Below are positions 55,170 through 64,000 of a stretch of DNA of 64,000 nucleotides, one piece after another. The notes beneath the pieces were generated by a model that saw only the letters and a program-made list of their open reading frames with translations, had not been told where the DNA came from and did not search any database. Each line of letters starts with the position of its first letter. Positions within the stretch are counted from its first letter, which is position 1. The translations under genes were made by a program, and so were the position numbers. The stretch covers positions 116,332-180,331 of the forward strand of contig NAJO01000063.1 of the NCBI GenBank assembly GCA_002077065.1, given 5' to 3'. Origin of the DNA: Cryoendolithus antarcticus (Eukaryota; Ascomycota; Dothideomycetes; Cladosporiales; Cladosporiaceae).

Positions 55170-56700
55170 ATGGCAGGACACGCATCGGAGAAGAATGACT
55201 ACGACACCGCAGTGGACAAATCTGATGCGAGAGCACCCAGCGAATTCACGTATGTCTGTCCGTCTACCTCGCAGGGGCATCACTAACAGTCACAGCCTCC
55301 GCTCCTATCTCGCAACCGCTGGCGCAGCACTCTCATACTTCGTCACCGTCGGCCTACTCAATGCTTTCGGCATCTTCCAGGAGTACTACCAGTCCACACT
55401 TATACCCGATCATACGCCGTTTCAGATATCATGGCTTGGCACATTCCCGACGTTCGCCGTCTTCTTGTTCGCGCCGGCGGCAGGCATATTGGCGGACAAG
55501 GTTGGACCGACGGTAAAATCAGACATGATTCGGATACTGCCAGACACGAGACTGACAACGACAGATCCCTATCACAGCTGGCTCCGTCCTCCTCCTAATC
55601 GCCATCTTCATGATCTCTCTCTGCAAGACCTACTGGCAACTCTTCCTCGCTCAAGGTGTCCTGATGGGCGTGGGCATGTCGTTCGTCGCAATCCCAGCTT
55701 CTGGCATCGTACCCGCGTACTTCGTCAAGAACCGCGCCCTCGTCAGCGGCATCTCTGTGGCGGGATCCTCGCTCGGCGGCGTCATCTGGCCCATCGCTTT
55801 CGATCAGATGCTGCACAAGGACGGCATATCCTTTGCCTGGAGCATGCGTATCGGTGGCTTCATCATGATGCCCTTGCTTGGGATTTGCATCCTCACGGTC
55901 AAGAAGCCGGTCAAGAAACCCGTCACAGTGCCTGACGAGGCTGGGACATCCGCATCATTGGACGAAGCTACCGAGAAGCCCGCGAACGAGAGACCCAAGA
56001 CCCGCGCCGAGCACATGAAAGTTCTCCGCACCCCTCCCTTCCTCCTCCTCGCCGCCGGCTTGGTTGTGGCACTCTTCGGTTTCTTCACGCCCTTCTTCTA
56101 CATCTCCACCTATGCCGTCAGCCTTGGGATGTCGCCTAGCTTGGCTTTCTACTTCGTCAGCATCGTCAATGGCGCGAGTCTGTTTGGACGCGTACTGCCG
56201 GGTATTGTGGCGGATAAGTGGGGGAGGTTCAATATTCTTGTTGTTAGTATGGCGACTGCGGGGGTGGTAGCATTCTGCTGGACGACGGCGACGAGCGTTG
56301 CCGGGTTGGTGGTGTGGACTATAGCCTATGGGTTTGCGTCGGGGGTGAGTCCAAGTGCATCATCATAACCGCAGGTGCATGCTGACACTGTCAAGGCAAT
56401 CCTCAGTCTGCAGATCGCTTGTTCCACCACGCTTGCCGACGCCTCCATCGCCTCTAGTGCCGTTGGCATCATCATGGGATCGACTTCTCTCGGGTGAGTT
56501 CTGAAGATCCTCGCGATCGTAGCCGATGGCCTGACTGACCGCATCACAGTGGCCTCTTCGGCTCGCCTATTGCTGGTGCACTGCTGAAGCACGGGTACAT
56601 CGCTTTGGCGTGCTGGTCTGGCTCATTGCTGCTCGCTGGCGCTGTACTTATTGGTGCCTCAAGATTCGTGCAGGACAGACGAATCATGGCGAGGGTGTAG
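55170..56700 (+). CDS. MFS transporter, monocarboxylate-transporter type
   Basis: Major facilitator protein resembling fungal monocarboxylate permeases. Five exons (55170-55249, 55296-55512, 55565-56344, 56396-56493, 56550-56700) join in phase and give 441 residues, slightly short but complete. Family features are TVGLLNAFGIFQEYYQ at helix 1, ISWLGTFPTFAVFLFAPAAG at helix 2, ADKVGPT in the following loop, FVAIPASGIVPAYFVKNRAL at helix 4-5, the central cytosolic loop rich in Lys/Pro/Glu (about residues 215-265), and ADKWGRFNILV in the second half. All introns are 46-56 nt with canonical signals. No frame damage, in contrast to the adjacent acetate-channel relic. Probable substrates are short-chain or aromatic monocarboxylates; this is inferred from family resemblance only. 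Confidence 0.85.
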
Positions 56701-57130
56701 GCTGGCCAAGAGGCGCAGATCGGATGTCTATCGGTACTGCCGTAGAGCATAGCTCATTGCCAGGTCTCGGCGATTCGTGAGCCATCGGGCTCGTGGCCAA
56801 ATTTGGCAGTGGTGGCGATCGTTGATCGCACACTCTTCACTCCCCCGGCACACCACACAGCTCTGCACATTGCGACGGGGTGCTACGCTACATGGTACGC
56901 ACGAGATGGAGACAAAGGCTCTAAACCGGCAACGTAAGATCCGCTTCGCAGCCAGCGATCAGATTCTCTCTTCGAGTCGGAAGAAACAAGATCTCCCAAC
57001 TCAACAGATATCAAGTGAGGGGATTGACTTGACTGTAAGACGAGAACAAAGAATGCAGATGAAGTCGCTACATACGTTACAAACCATCCCGCTCGCTTTT
57101 CCATCCATCGCGCTCCATCGTTATGTCGCA
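56701..57130. other. Convergent intergenic region
   Basis: No supported feature. Confidence 0.4.
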
Positions 57131-58138
57131 TCACTTGGCAGCAGCCGGCGCTTTCGCAGGAGGCTTCGCAGCCGGTGCCTTCGTCGGTGGCTTCTTCGCT
57201 GCTGGTGGCTTCGCCGCCGCCGGCGCCTTCGCAGCGGCAGCTTTCGCAGCTGGAGACTTCGCTGCAGGTGCCTTCGATGGTGCGGGTTTTGCAGCGGCTG
57301 CCTTAGGAGCAGCTGGCGTCTTTGCCGCGGCAGGCTTAGTAGCAGGTGGTTTCGCAGCCGCCGGAGGCTTCGCTGCGGGTGCCTTTGCTGGAGGAGGCTT
57401 CGCAGCCGCTGGTACTTTCGCTGCTGGCGGCTTTGCGGCAGGCGCTTGCTTGGCTGCTGCTGGTTTGGCGAGTGGCACACCGTCGTCGTCGCTGTCATCG
57501 CTATCATCGTCCGCTGCCGCTGGAGCTTTCCTGGATGCAGCTACTGATGCAGGCACAGGTTTCCTCGAGCCGATCACAGACCTCGCGGCTGGCACTTTAG
57601 GCTTAGTAGCCGCAGGTGCAGCCTTAGGAGCAGCATTCGGCGCCTTCTTCACCGCTGCAGCAGGCGAATCGTCACCACCCACCTCCTTTGCAGAAGCAGC
57701 AGCCTTCGCCGGTGTAGACTTAGCCGGCGTCGCAGCCTTCGCCGGCGTACCTTTCGCAGGCGTAGCAGCCTTCCCCGCCACCTTCTTCGGCGTCGCTTGT
57801 TTCCCTGTCACGCCTCCAACCCTCTCATTGATCATCCCACTATAATCCCCCGCCTGCTTCTCCACTATCTCCCCCGTATCCGTAACCAGCTTGCCGTACT
57901 TCCTCGCGTACTCCCCCGCCGTCAAGCCAGCGGTGTCGATATTCCCCGTCACATACTCGCCCGCGTCGTTCACGTAGCCGTATGCTTGGTCTTTGTAGCC
58001 GCTTGCTGTGTTGACGGCGGTGTCGCGGTAGCCGGTTGCCATGTTCGTCGCGCTGGAGACGGCGCCGGTGGCGGCGTTTTGGGCGGAGGTGGCGTAGCCG
58101 CTGACGGCGTTGCCGGCGGAGGCGAGGTAGGAGGCCAT
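57131..58138 (-). CDS. Ala/Lys/Pro-rich LEA-like, histone-H1-like tail protein
   Basis: Intact single-exon gene, 335 residues, ATG at 58136-58138. The N-terminal 80 residues contain imperfect repeats with alternating Ala/Gly/Tyr/Thr (YATSAQNAATGAVSSATNMA, ATGYRDTAVNTASGYKD), like group-3 LEA or seed-maturation-type segments that form helices on drying. The remaining 240 residues are low-complexity tandem K-x-P-A-A-K / KAPAAKP repeats, interrupted by an acidic patch (DDDSDDSDDD, about residue 215), similar to the tail of histone H1. The G+C-rich repeat also makes the opposite strand open for 240 codons, which should not be annotated. Likely a hydrophilic stress or chromatin-associated protein; function is not determined. 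Repeat tract length could vary between strains. Confidence 0.75.
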   Translation of the reverse strand: MASYLASAGNAVSGYATSAQNAATGAVSSATNMATGYRDTAVNTASGYKDQAYGYVNDAGEYVTGNIDTAGLTAGEYARKYGKLVTDTGEIVEKQAGDYSGMINERVGGVTGKQATPKKVAGKAATPAKGTPAKAATPAKSTPAKAAASAKEVGGDDSPAAAVKKAPNAAPKAAPAATKPKVPAARSVIGSRKPVPASVAASRKAPAAADDDSDDSDDDGVPLAKPAAAKQAPAAKPPAAKVPAAAKPPPAKAPAAKPPAAAKPPATKPAAAKTPAAPKAAAAKPAPSKAPAAKSPAAKAAAAKAPAAAKPPAAKKPPTKAPAAKPPAKAPAAAK

Positions 58139-58506
58139 GATTAATGCTGTTACTACAATTGAGCGTGTGTGAATTGCGATTCAATGAACATAACAATAAA
58201 TACGTGTAAGTTACATGTGGCTGTGACATAGCTGTTCCACAAATGACGTCGCCGGTTACGCCACACGGCATGGTAGAATCATTGCATTAGTTTAAAGCCA
58301 ATCCCAGCTAATGGACCTCACATGTAGGCGCGAAGATGCGGATGTTACAAGGAGTAGCCTGTAGAGCGGAGCGGATGGAGCGGGACGGCAGAGTAATGCG
58401 CGGAGCTCGGGATCAAGATCCCACGATCACACACTCACGACAGCGCCTTCCAGACCTCGAAGTCCATCTCCTCCCCATTCCCGAACTTCAGTGCCCCTCT
58501 GCCAGT
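58139..58506. other. Intergenic region
   Basis: Contains the LEA-like gene's promoter and the 3' flank of the methyltransferase gene. No other feature. Confidence 0.4.
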
Positions 58507-60184
58507 CTACCACATAGGTCCCTTTTTAACAAACGCACAAACTTCCTCCATACAATCCACCCCACCCACCTCCCCATCCCAGCCATGTTTCCGCCCAAAC
58601 CCCCCGGGCTCCATATTCAAATCATCCACCACCTCTTTAACCATCCCCATCATCGTCTTCTTCTTGTGACCCTTGAGCGGGTCCACATCGCCGCCGTAGT
58701 CGGGCCAGTAGGACGTTTGCAGGTCTTCGCAGAAGTATAACCCGCCGGCGCGGAGGGTGGGGAAGAGCGTGGCGAGGGAGATGCGTTGTTGGTGCATTTG
58801 GTGGCCGCCTGGGAGGAGGTCAGTCAGCTGGAGAGTCTGAAGTTTGCGCCTGAGGTTGAGGTGAGTGTTCGAGCAGCGCTGGGGACGCCAGTCTCCCTCC
58901 AGCACCTCAAGGCAGAGCAGTGGAGGTGGAGGTCGCCAGCTAGCAGAGTCAAAGATAGCTGGTAATCCTGGCTTGAGTGTGGCACCGTGGTCAAATCGCC
59001 GAGAAGGGGCGTTGAGAGATCGATGATCGCTGCGAGTGGAACATGTGCCATGTGTGCAGCACGCTCATAGCCGCGCCGTGGTTGGCAATGGTTGCGGAAT
59101 TGCACATTACTCGACATGCAAGAGAACACTCATTCGATTCAGATTGCTGTGGCCAAGAAGAACGAGCTCGCCACACCTGAAACAGAACATATAGAGCCAA
59201 CGGGCGTAGTTGAGTCGATCCACTTGTGTTGTGTGCAGCTCTCGCCCGACCAGCTCCAGCAGCACCGTCTGGTAGCAAATATCCTGCAGAGCGAAGCCAG
59301 AAGTGACTCTCGAAGGACATACGCCAGCTCAGCACCAGTAACCTTACCCGCTCCTTCAAGCGACTATGCGTCGATGCATTCCGACTGATGTCCTTCGAGC
59401 GAGCGCGAATGGAAGAAGTGAACTCACCATTATCAATTATCACATCCATCTCCCCCGTCTTCGCCACAAGTTCCTGCAAGAACGTCACATTCGCCTGATC
59501 GCCCGGGAAGGTCGTCGCGCCGCTCGTTTCTACAGCCCACTTCTCCGCGCAGGCCTGGTCGTACTCGATGAAGTAGAGGTCCACGTTTGTGAAGTATTCG
59601 AGCCTGTGTTTGGTGCGTTAGCTCGCGTGCCATCGAAACCACTGGTCTACTGCGCGCTCTGAGAAGGCTTTGAAGGCCAGGGCCCTCTGTTCCAACAGCA
59701 TACTCGATCCTGGACCTCCTTCCTAGCACCATCGTCGTATAAGAAGGGGAAGAACCCACCAAGTATAATAATTCGCCCCCGGCCCATAAGACATATCACA
59801 CCCCAGCCCAATCTCCAGCATCTTGAACTTCCTATCTCTCAAGGGACTCAAGTACTTCTCATACATGTAATGGTAATGATGCTTTGTTACTTTATCCGTC
59901 CCATGACTCAACGCTATCTCATAGAAGCTCGGCCGCTGCAGCGAGACGCCTAAGTCTCCTAGTTCCTCGGACGAGTGGGCGGTAGGCATATTGGAGACGT
60001 GGACGTGCAGGGGATCGTAGTCCATCTCCGCAGGTGAGGTGGTCGGGTTCGCATTGTGCAGAGCGGCTATGCGATCGGTCCACGAAGTGGGCACGGCGTT
60101 CATGTGCTTGATGATTGTAGCGAGGAGGATTATGGTGGCTATCCCGGCGAGAATGAGGAGCGCGCGGCCGGTAGCGACAGTCAT
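58507..60184 (-). CDS. Membrane-anchored SAM-dependent methyltrans­ferase-like protein, with a long intron
   Basis: Exons 59760-60184, 59428-59603 and 58507-58808 join in phase and give 300 residues. Residues about 7-27 form a membrane anchor (RALLILAGIATIILLATIIK). The catalytic fold shows motif I-like KMLEIGLGC, an acidic motif II at YFIEYD, and IIDNGGHQMHQQ across the last junction. LYFCEDLQTSYWPDYGGDVD is typical of the fungal family related to macrocin-type O-methyltransferases (normally IIDDGGH and VYFIEDLQTSY). The change of the first Asp-Asp to Asp-Asn (IIDNG) in the metal-binding motif may reduce activity. Intron 1 is 156 nt and intron 2 is 619 nt, both long for this window; intron 2 seems to carry an insertion (separate entry). 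Splice sites are good (GTGAGT ... CTGACTGACCTCCTCCCAG), so the gene may still function. Confidence 0.75.
58809..59427 (-). other. 619-nt intron with probable insertion
   Basis: Intron 2 of the methyltransferase gene is about ten times the local norm. It contains minor open frames without protein features and a TTGAGGTG/CACCTCAA inverted pair near its 3' part (about 58855-58913 on the plus strand). No transposon protein motif is visible. It is the second oversized intron in the window, but it shows no obvious sequence resemblance by eye to the one in the alcohol dehydrogenase gene. Confidence 0.4.
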
Positions 60185-60613
60185 GCCGAGAGGTCGTCCT
60201 CGCTCTCAGCGAAGCGGATGCCACGAGCTGCGATCAATTTTTGGTGCTTCTCGCACGCGGGGATAATGGAGAGAATGGGATCCAGCTGCACACCACATGC
60301 CCCGCGAACTTGCCTTCTCGCGTCGCAGATCTCGGGTCCTGGCTGTTGCGTAGGTTGCACGCATGTTGCATTCTCATGTCTGCCAAGAAGAGTATGAGAG
60401 GTAAGGAGCCATACATACCGACAGCTTGGAATGCTTGAGGCGTCCTCCAGCCTTGCAGCCATGCGATCTCACGGCGTTACTTGCGAAACATCCGATGAGC
60501 ATTCGCTGAGTCCTCTTTATTGGTCTTGCTGTGAAAGCGAGCAGAGAAGGGAGAAGGAAAAGAAACCTGACAAGACCAAGCTTCAACTTACCTCCGCCAA
60601 AACCACATTAGCC
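60185..60613. other. Divergent intergenic region
   Basis: Promoters for the methyltransferase gene (leftward) and the truncated MFS gene (rightward). Confidence 0.4.
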
Positions 60614-61458
60614 ATGGAGCCCTACGCCCCCTACTTCGCCTCACTCCTCCTCCTCAACCTAGCCCTCTACCTCCACACCACCGCCTCCTCCTCCTCCCCT
60701 CGCAAGTCTCCTCCCTCTCCCTCCTCCTCAGCTCCTTCCTAGCCATCCCTTCTCCCACGCTCCTCGTCTCTGCCTAAGTCTTCGACAGCCAACCCCGCCC
60801 GCGCTTTCAAACTCTTGTACTTCACGCCCTATAGCCTCGCCGTCGCAGCCGACTGGCTCCAAGGACCGTACATGTACACTTTGTACCATGATGTGAAGTC
60901 ACTCTCCGAGCCCGTTGTGGCGGCGCTCTTCATGACTGGTTTCGTCTCAGCAGCAATAACTGCTGGCTTTGTTGGCGGCGTGGCGGAGACGCGAGGAAGG
61001 CGGGCAGGATGTTTCGTCTACTGCGTCGCGTACGCAATGAGCTGCTTGACAGTGCTGTCGGATAATCTGGCCGTGCATTCATCGGTCGCACGCTCAGTGG
61101 GCTGAGCACGACGCTGCTGTACAGTGTCTTCGAGACGTGGATGATTAGCGAATATCGTCGGCAGGAGCTGAGCGCGCATCTCCAGCTGGGCGAGATGTTC
61201 GGGTTGAGCATCACTTTGAATGGTGCGACTGCTATCGTCGCGGGAGTTGTCGGGGAGGCGTTGGTCTGGCATACGGGAGCCAAGACTGCGCCGTTTGTCG
61301 CTGCTGCGGTGTGTCTGGGTGTCGCGTTCTGCTTGATCTCGCAGCGATGGGTGAGTGCAGCGCTGTCCAATCTGTTGTAGCCCACCCGTCTCCCTCCGCG
61401 CGTTACTGACAGACACCCGCCTCCTCACGCTCAGCTTCAGCACGCTCATCTTCGAAGG
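60614..61458 (+). pseudogene. MFSD5-type MFS transporter, 3'-truncated at the old chromosome end
   Basis: Fungal homologue of MFSD5-type (molybdate-anion) transporters. ATG at 60614 opens a hydrophobic helix (YFASLLLLNLALYLHT). A Ser/Pro-rich linker has TAG at 60740-60742, possibly inside a small GC-AG intron, then FTPYSLAVAADWLQGPYMYT (the family's ADWLQGPY motif) and MTGFVSAAITAGFVGGVAET. A one-base frameshift near 61080 is needed to reach IGRTLSGLSTTLLYSVFETW, then ELSAHLQLGEMFGLSITLNG and CLGVAFCLISQRW. After an intron, LLTDTRLLTLSFSTLIFEG matches the family up to the F-E-G before helix 7, where similarity stops at 61458. The second half of the transporter is absent. Telomere-like sequence starts 20 bases later. 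Confidence 0.7.
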
Positions 61459-61490
61459 TTTACCCTACCGAGTCTTTGGGTTAGGGTTAC
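61459..61490 (+). repeat. Interstitial telomeric sequence at the gene breakpoint
   Basis: TTTACCCTACC (61459-61469) is followed by GGGTTAGGGTTA (61478-61489), two telomere units in the same orientation as the real chromosome end 2.4 kb away. It adjoins the point where transporter homology ends. Two units could arise by chance once in a genome, but the position at a truncation favours a healed break. Confidence 0.6.
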
Positions 61491-63856
61491 GAACGTCGAA
61501 CTTCGAGCTTTGGTTTGCCTCAGCCCCTCGACCAATTAAGTTAACGCTTGGCTTGCCTCACCTCGTTACAATCCTATACCGCAGTACGGTCGCATTGCGC
61601 TATCGAGTAGCTATGCTCTCTATACGTATGTCCCGCTTATATAGCTGCCTAGGCAGTCTCCTCACCGTATTACCGGTCGACACCTAATAATAGCACCTCT
61701 ACCTCCAAACCGGACTGCTAGCGAAGAGGCCGAGTTCAAGCGCCAAGCACGAGATCGGAAGACTGCAAAAGAGAAGCAGAGACGCCTCGAGAAGCGGTCG
61801 CAAAAGCAAAGCCAGTCCTAAGGTTATGAACAAGATATGGCATAAGCAGGTCCTTCGACTAGTGAACTAGTCATAAGTCATGCCTCACTCCGCCCTCGAG
61901 TATATAGCGCTACGCAGTCGCAGTCCTAATCGCAATCACAGATAGAACGGTTTACATTATAACTAGCTACGAGGTCGCGTGTTTAGCGGCAAGCTTAATT
62001 ATAGTCCTAGTCACTACCTCTTATATCTCGGCTCTAATCGCATGAACAGTCGTAGTCGCAGTTATAGTCATTACGCTCGATAGTGTCTATACTGCGCCTA
62101 CCGCGGCAAGCCGGACTATAGCTACCTACACGTATCGCTTCTACGTCTATAGAAGTATCGACCGCTTAACTAACTACTTAACTACGCGCCCGAAGACCCT
62201 AGCTAGTCGCTAAATCGGTTTATCCTCGCTATACCCGATAGCTAGTTATAGTACCGATTAGCTCGTCTATTAGAGAGCTTAAAGAGTTGAGACTTAAGGA
62301 TGCCGGAGCGACGTAGTAGGGCGATAAAAGGGAAGAAGAGCATGGCATAGATAGAGACATAGGCGCTAGCGCTATAGTATTAGACAACGACTACTATATT
62401 CGCTATAGAATACTAAGTAGTATATTACGACGCAACTCAGAATCGACTAGCGAAGCGGTTAGCAAACCGCAATAAGTGCCTCTAACCGCTCCTAGATTAG
62501 CTAGTCGCTCGCTCTATACTAAATTATATGCTAGTCCTAGTACGCGCCTAAGTATAGTACCGGCTAGTAAGTAGGTAAATAGTAATACGCAAGTAGATAT
62601 ACCGACGCCGAAATCGAGATAATAGAACTAAAGCATCTTATCTAGGAGCGAGAGCGAGCGAATAACTCGTAGATAAGAGGCGTAAGGAATAACTACTAAG
62701 CCGGTCTCTATACCGCTAAGCAATTAGAGAGGCTAGCAATCGCCTCGCATACTACTATACTAGCTATAACTACCTGCCTTAGCTAGCGCGTTACGTATAC
62801 GACACCTTACCCTTGGTCTACTATTATATAGACCGCTCCTACATTTATTATATATTAAACGTAATAAGGCTTACTACGGAGGTCCTAATATAGAGCGCGA
62901 GGTAGAGCCTGCCTCTACCTCGCTAGCTAGAGTAGGCCAGTCTACGTAACTACGTCGCATATAAACACGTCGCACTATATAAGCAACGCATACTCCTAAT
63001 CTAACTCCTACGGTTAGTATACTGCTTAACCGGCGGACTAGCCTCCCTACTAGTACTCTACTACGGCTAACTCCTATAGTAAGACTAGCGTAGCCTTTAC
63101 GTATCGCCTAGCACCTACGCCCGACGCTAGCGCTAGCATATACCGATAGGTTATTATCTATCTCTCCGCCTAGTACGTCTAGTCGAGTAACCGGCTAGAC
63201 GCATAAGACCACGTCTGCAAATAACAGATATATAATCGATTTAGTAGCTATAGCGTTACGGGTATAAAACCTATAACTTAATATACCTCGATAGACTTAG
63301 TTATAGACTTAGCCCGACTTTAAGGTATACGATAAATATACTACCTATATACCGACCGCTAAAGCGGCTACCTCACATACGATAACACGGCGAGTAGAGA
63401 CAGTTATAACGACTATAACGAGGACTACTACTACTATATAGCGCCTTTATTAAAGCTAGTAGGGCGTTAGAAATCCTAGACGCTAGCAAAGAAGGTATTC
63501 TACTATATCACTATCGAGTGGACTATCTACTAGACTCCTAGTACCGGTTATAAGGTAGATAGCCTTACCTCGACCGGTTTACCGGCGACATAACCGGCAA
63601 GATTAAGCACTAAGTATACTAAGCGATAGTATACCTAGTTTACCGCTAGTAACGCTACCGAGTCTTCTATACCTAAGGCGTATACTAGCTAGGCTCCTAT
63701 TACGCCCGGGATTTAGCGAAGACCCGGATAATTATTCTAAAGATTATGCTAATAATCGCTTAAGTAATGAGGGAGATAGTGATTAAGAGTAGCGACCGGT
63801 AGACCGGTAGATAAACCGCTACGGGCTATAGTTTAACGACGGAAGAGATAGCGACG
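61491..63856. repeat. Subtelomeric tract with RIP-like composition
   Basis: From about 61,900 the sequence is dominated by TA, CTAG, TATAG, CGAC and CTAC steps; CpA and TpG are rare while CpG remains common. Stops are frequent in every frame and no gene can survive. That is the composition left by repeat-induced point mutation acting on CpA. The first part (to about 61850) is less affected and includes a charged K/R/E/Q-rich open stretch ending at TAA 61819-61821 (EEAEFKRQARDRKTAKEKQR), which may be a relic of a subtelomeric gene such as a telomere-linked helicase; that identity is a guess. Confidence 0.65.
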
Positions 63857-64000
63857 AGGGTTAGGGTTAGGGTTAGGGTTAGGGTTAGGGTTAGGGTTAG
63901 GGTTAGGGTTAGGGTTAGGGTTAGGGTTAGGGTTAGGGTTAGGGTTAGGGTTAGGGTTAGGGTTAGGGTTAGGGTTAGGGTTAGGGTTAGGGTTAGGGTT
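63857..64000 (+). repeat. Telomere, (TTAGGG)n
   Basis: About 23 uninterrupted TTAGGG units from 63861, preceded by AGGG at 63857-63860, run to the last base. The G-rich strand points to the window end, so this is a right-hand chromosome terminus. TTAGGG is the standard repeat of filamentous ascomycetes. Confidence 0.98.

Noticed and set aside
22298..56700. A secondary-metabolite gene cluster
   Set aside because: An oxidoreductase, a methyltransferase, a regulator and a transporter are present in the wider area, but no polyketide synthase, peptide synthetase, terpene cyclase or other core enzyme is seen, and the genes are far apart.
57123..57845. 240-codon plus-strand frame, Ala/Gly/Phe-rich
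   Set aside because: It is the exact antisense of the KAPA-repeat coding region; repetitive GC-rich DNA keeps the opposite strand open by chance.
1..64000. CRISPR arrays, bacterial-style operons or ribosome binding sites
   Set aside because: Introns, telomere and gene families show a eukaryotic (fungal) chromosome; no regularly spaced repeats other than the telomere were seen.

Overview
This window is the right-hand end of a filamentous ascomycete chromosome. It closes with about 23 perfect TTAGGG units running 5'->3' to base 64000. Genes carry short spliceosomal introns (mostly 47-70 nt) with GTNNGT donors, CTGAC/CTAAC-like branch sites and CAG/TAG acceptors. The families seen (HET, Zn2Cys6 regulators, GMC oxidoreductase, fungal rhodopsin-type membrane protein, STAND-type N-terminal domain, small secreted cysteine-rich proteins) are typical of Pezizomycotina. 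Gene style and RIP-like mutation suggest a Dothideomycete, but the species cannot be named from the sequence alone.

Layout. Bases 1-13.7 kb hold hypothetical genes, several decayed genes and one intact-looking zinc alcohol dehydrogenase whose second intron is 1,254 nt long. From 13.7 to 21.9 kb lie three related BTB/POZ-like genes in tandem, all broken by frameshifts and nonsense codons, with one intact hypothetical gene between them. From 22 to 31.7 kb come a secreted GMC oxidoreductase, a rhodopsin-like integral membrane protein, and a long gene with a STAND-type N-terminal domain carrying one internal TAG. From 32.4 to 41.8 kb is a run of small secreted proteins (a Kex2-type six-cysteine precursor, two more signal-peptide proteins with RR sites, one of them NucA/NucB nuclease-like, and a protein with duplicated cysteine motifs), with a subtilisin-like protease among them. 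From 43 to 52 kb are two paralogous F-box genes, a PD-(D/E)XK-like protein, a broken HET gene and a broken GPR1/FUN34/YaaH acetate-channel gene. From 52.8 to 60.2 kb are a Zn2Cys6 regulator (frameshifted), an intact monocarboxylate-type MFS transporter, an Ala/Lys/Pro-rich LEA-like protein and a methyltransferase with a 619-nt intron.

The last gene homology is an MFSD5-type transporter. It stops abruptly at 61458, followed within 20 bases by an interstitial GGGTTAGGGTTA. The remaining 2.4 kb to the telomere is a stop-riddled, TpA-rich, CpA/TpG-poor tract with CpG still common, the pattern expected from RIP. This reads as an old chromosome break healed by telomere addition and later covered by subtelomeric sequence.

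The main theme is gene decay. Many genes are one or a few mutations from intact, while long open genes of 300-600 residues stand beside them, so poor sequence quality is unlikely to be the whole explanation. Most internal stops are TAG/TAA codons reachable by CpA->TpA changes. Coordinates for spliced genes were worked out by eye from splice signals and reading-frame continuity; no database search was possible.
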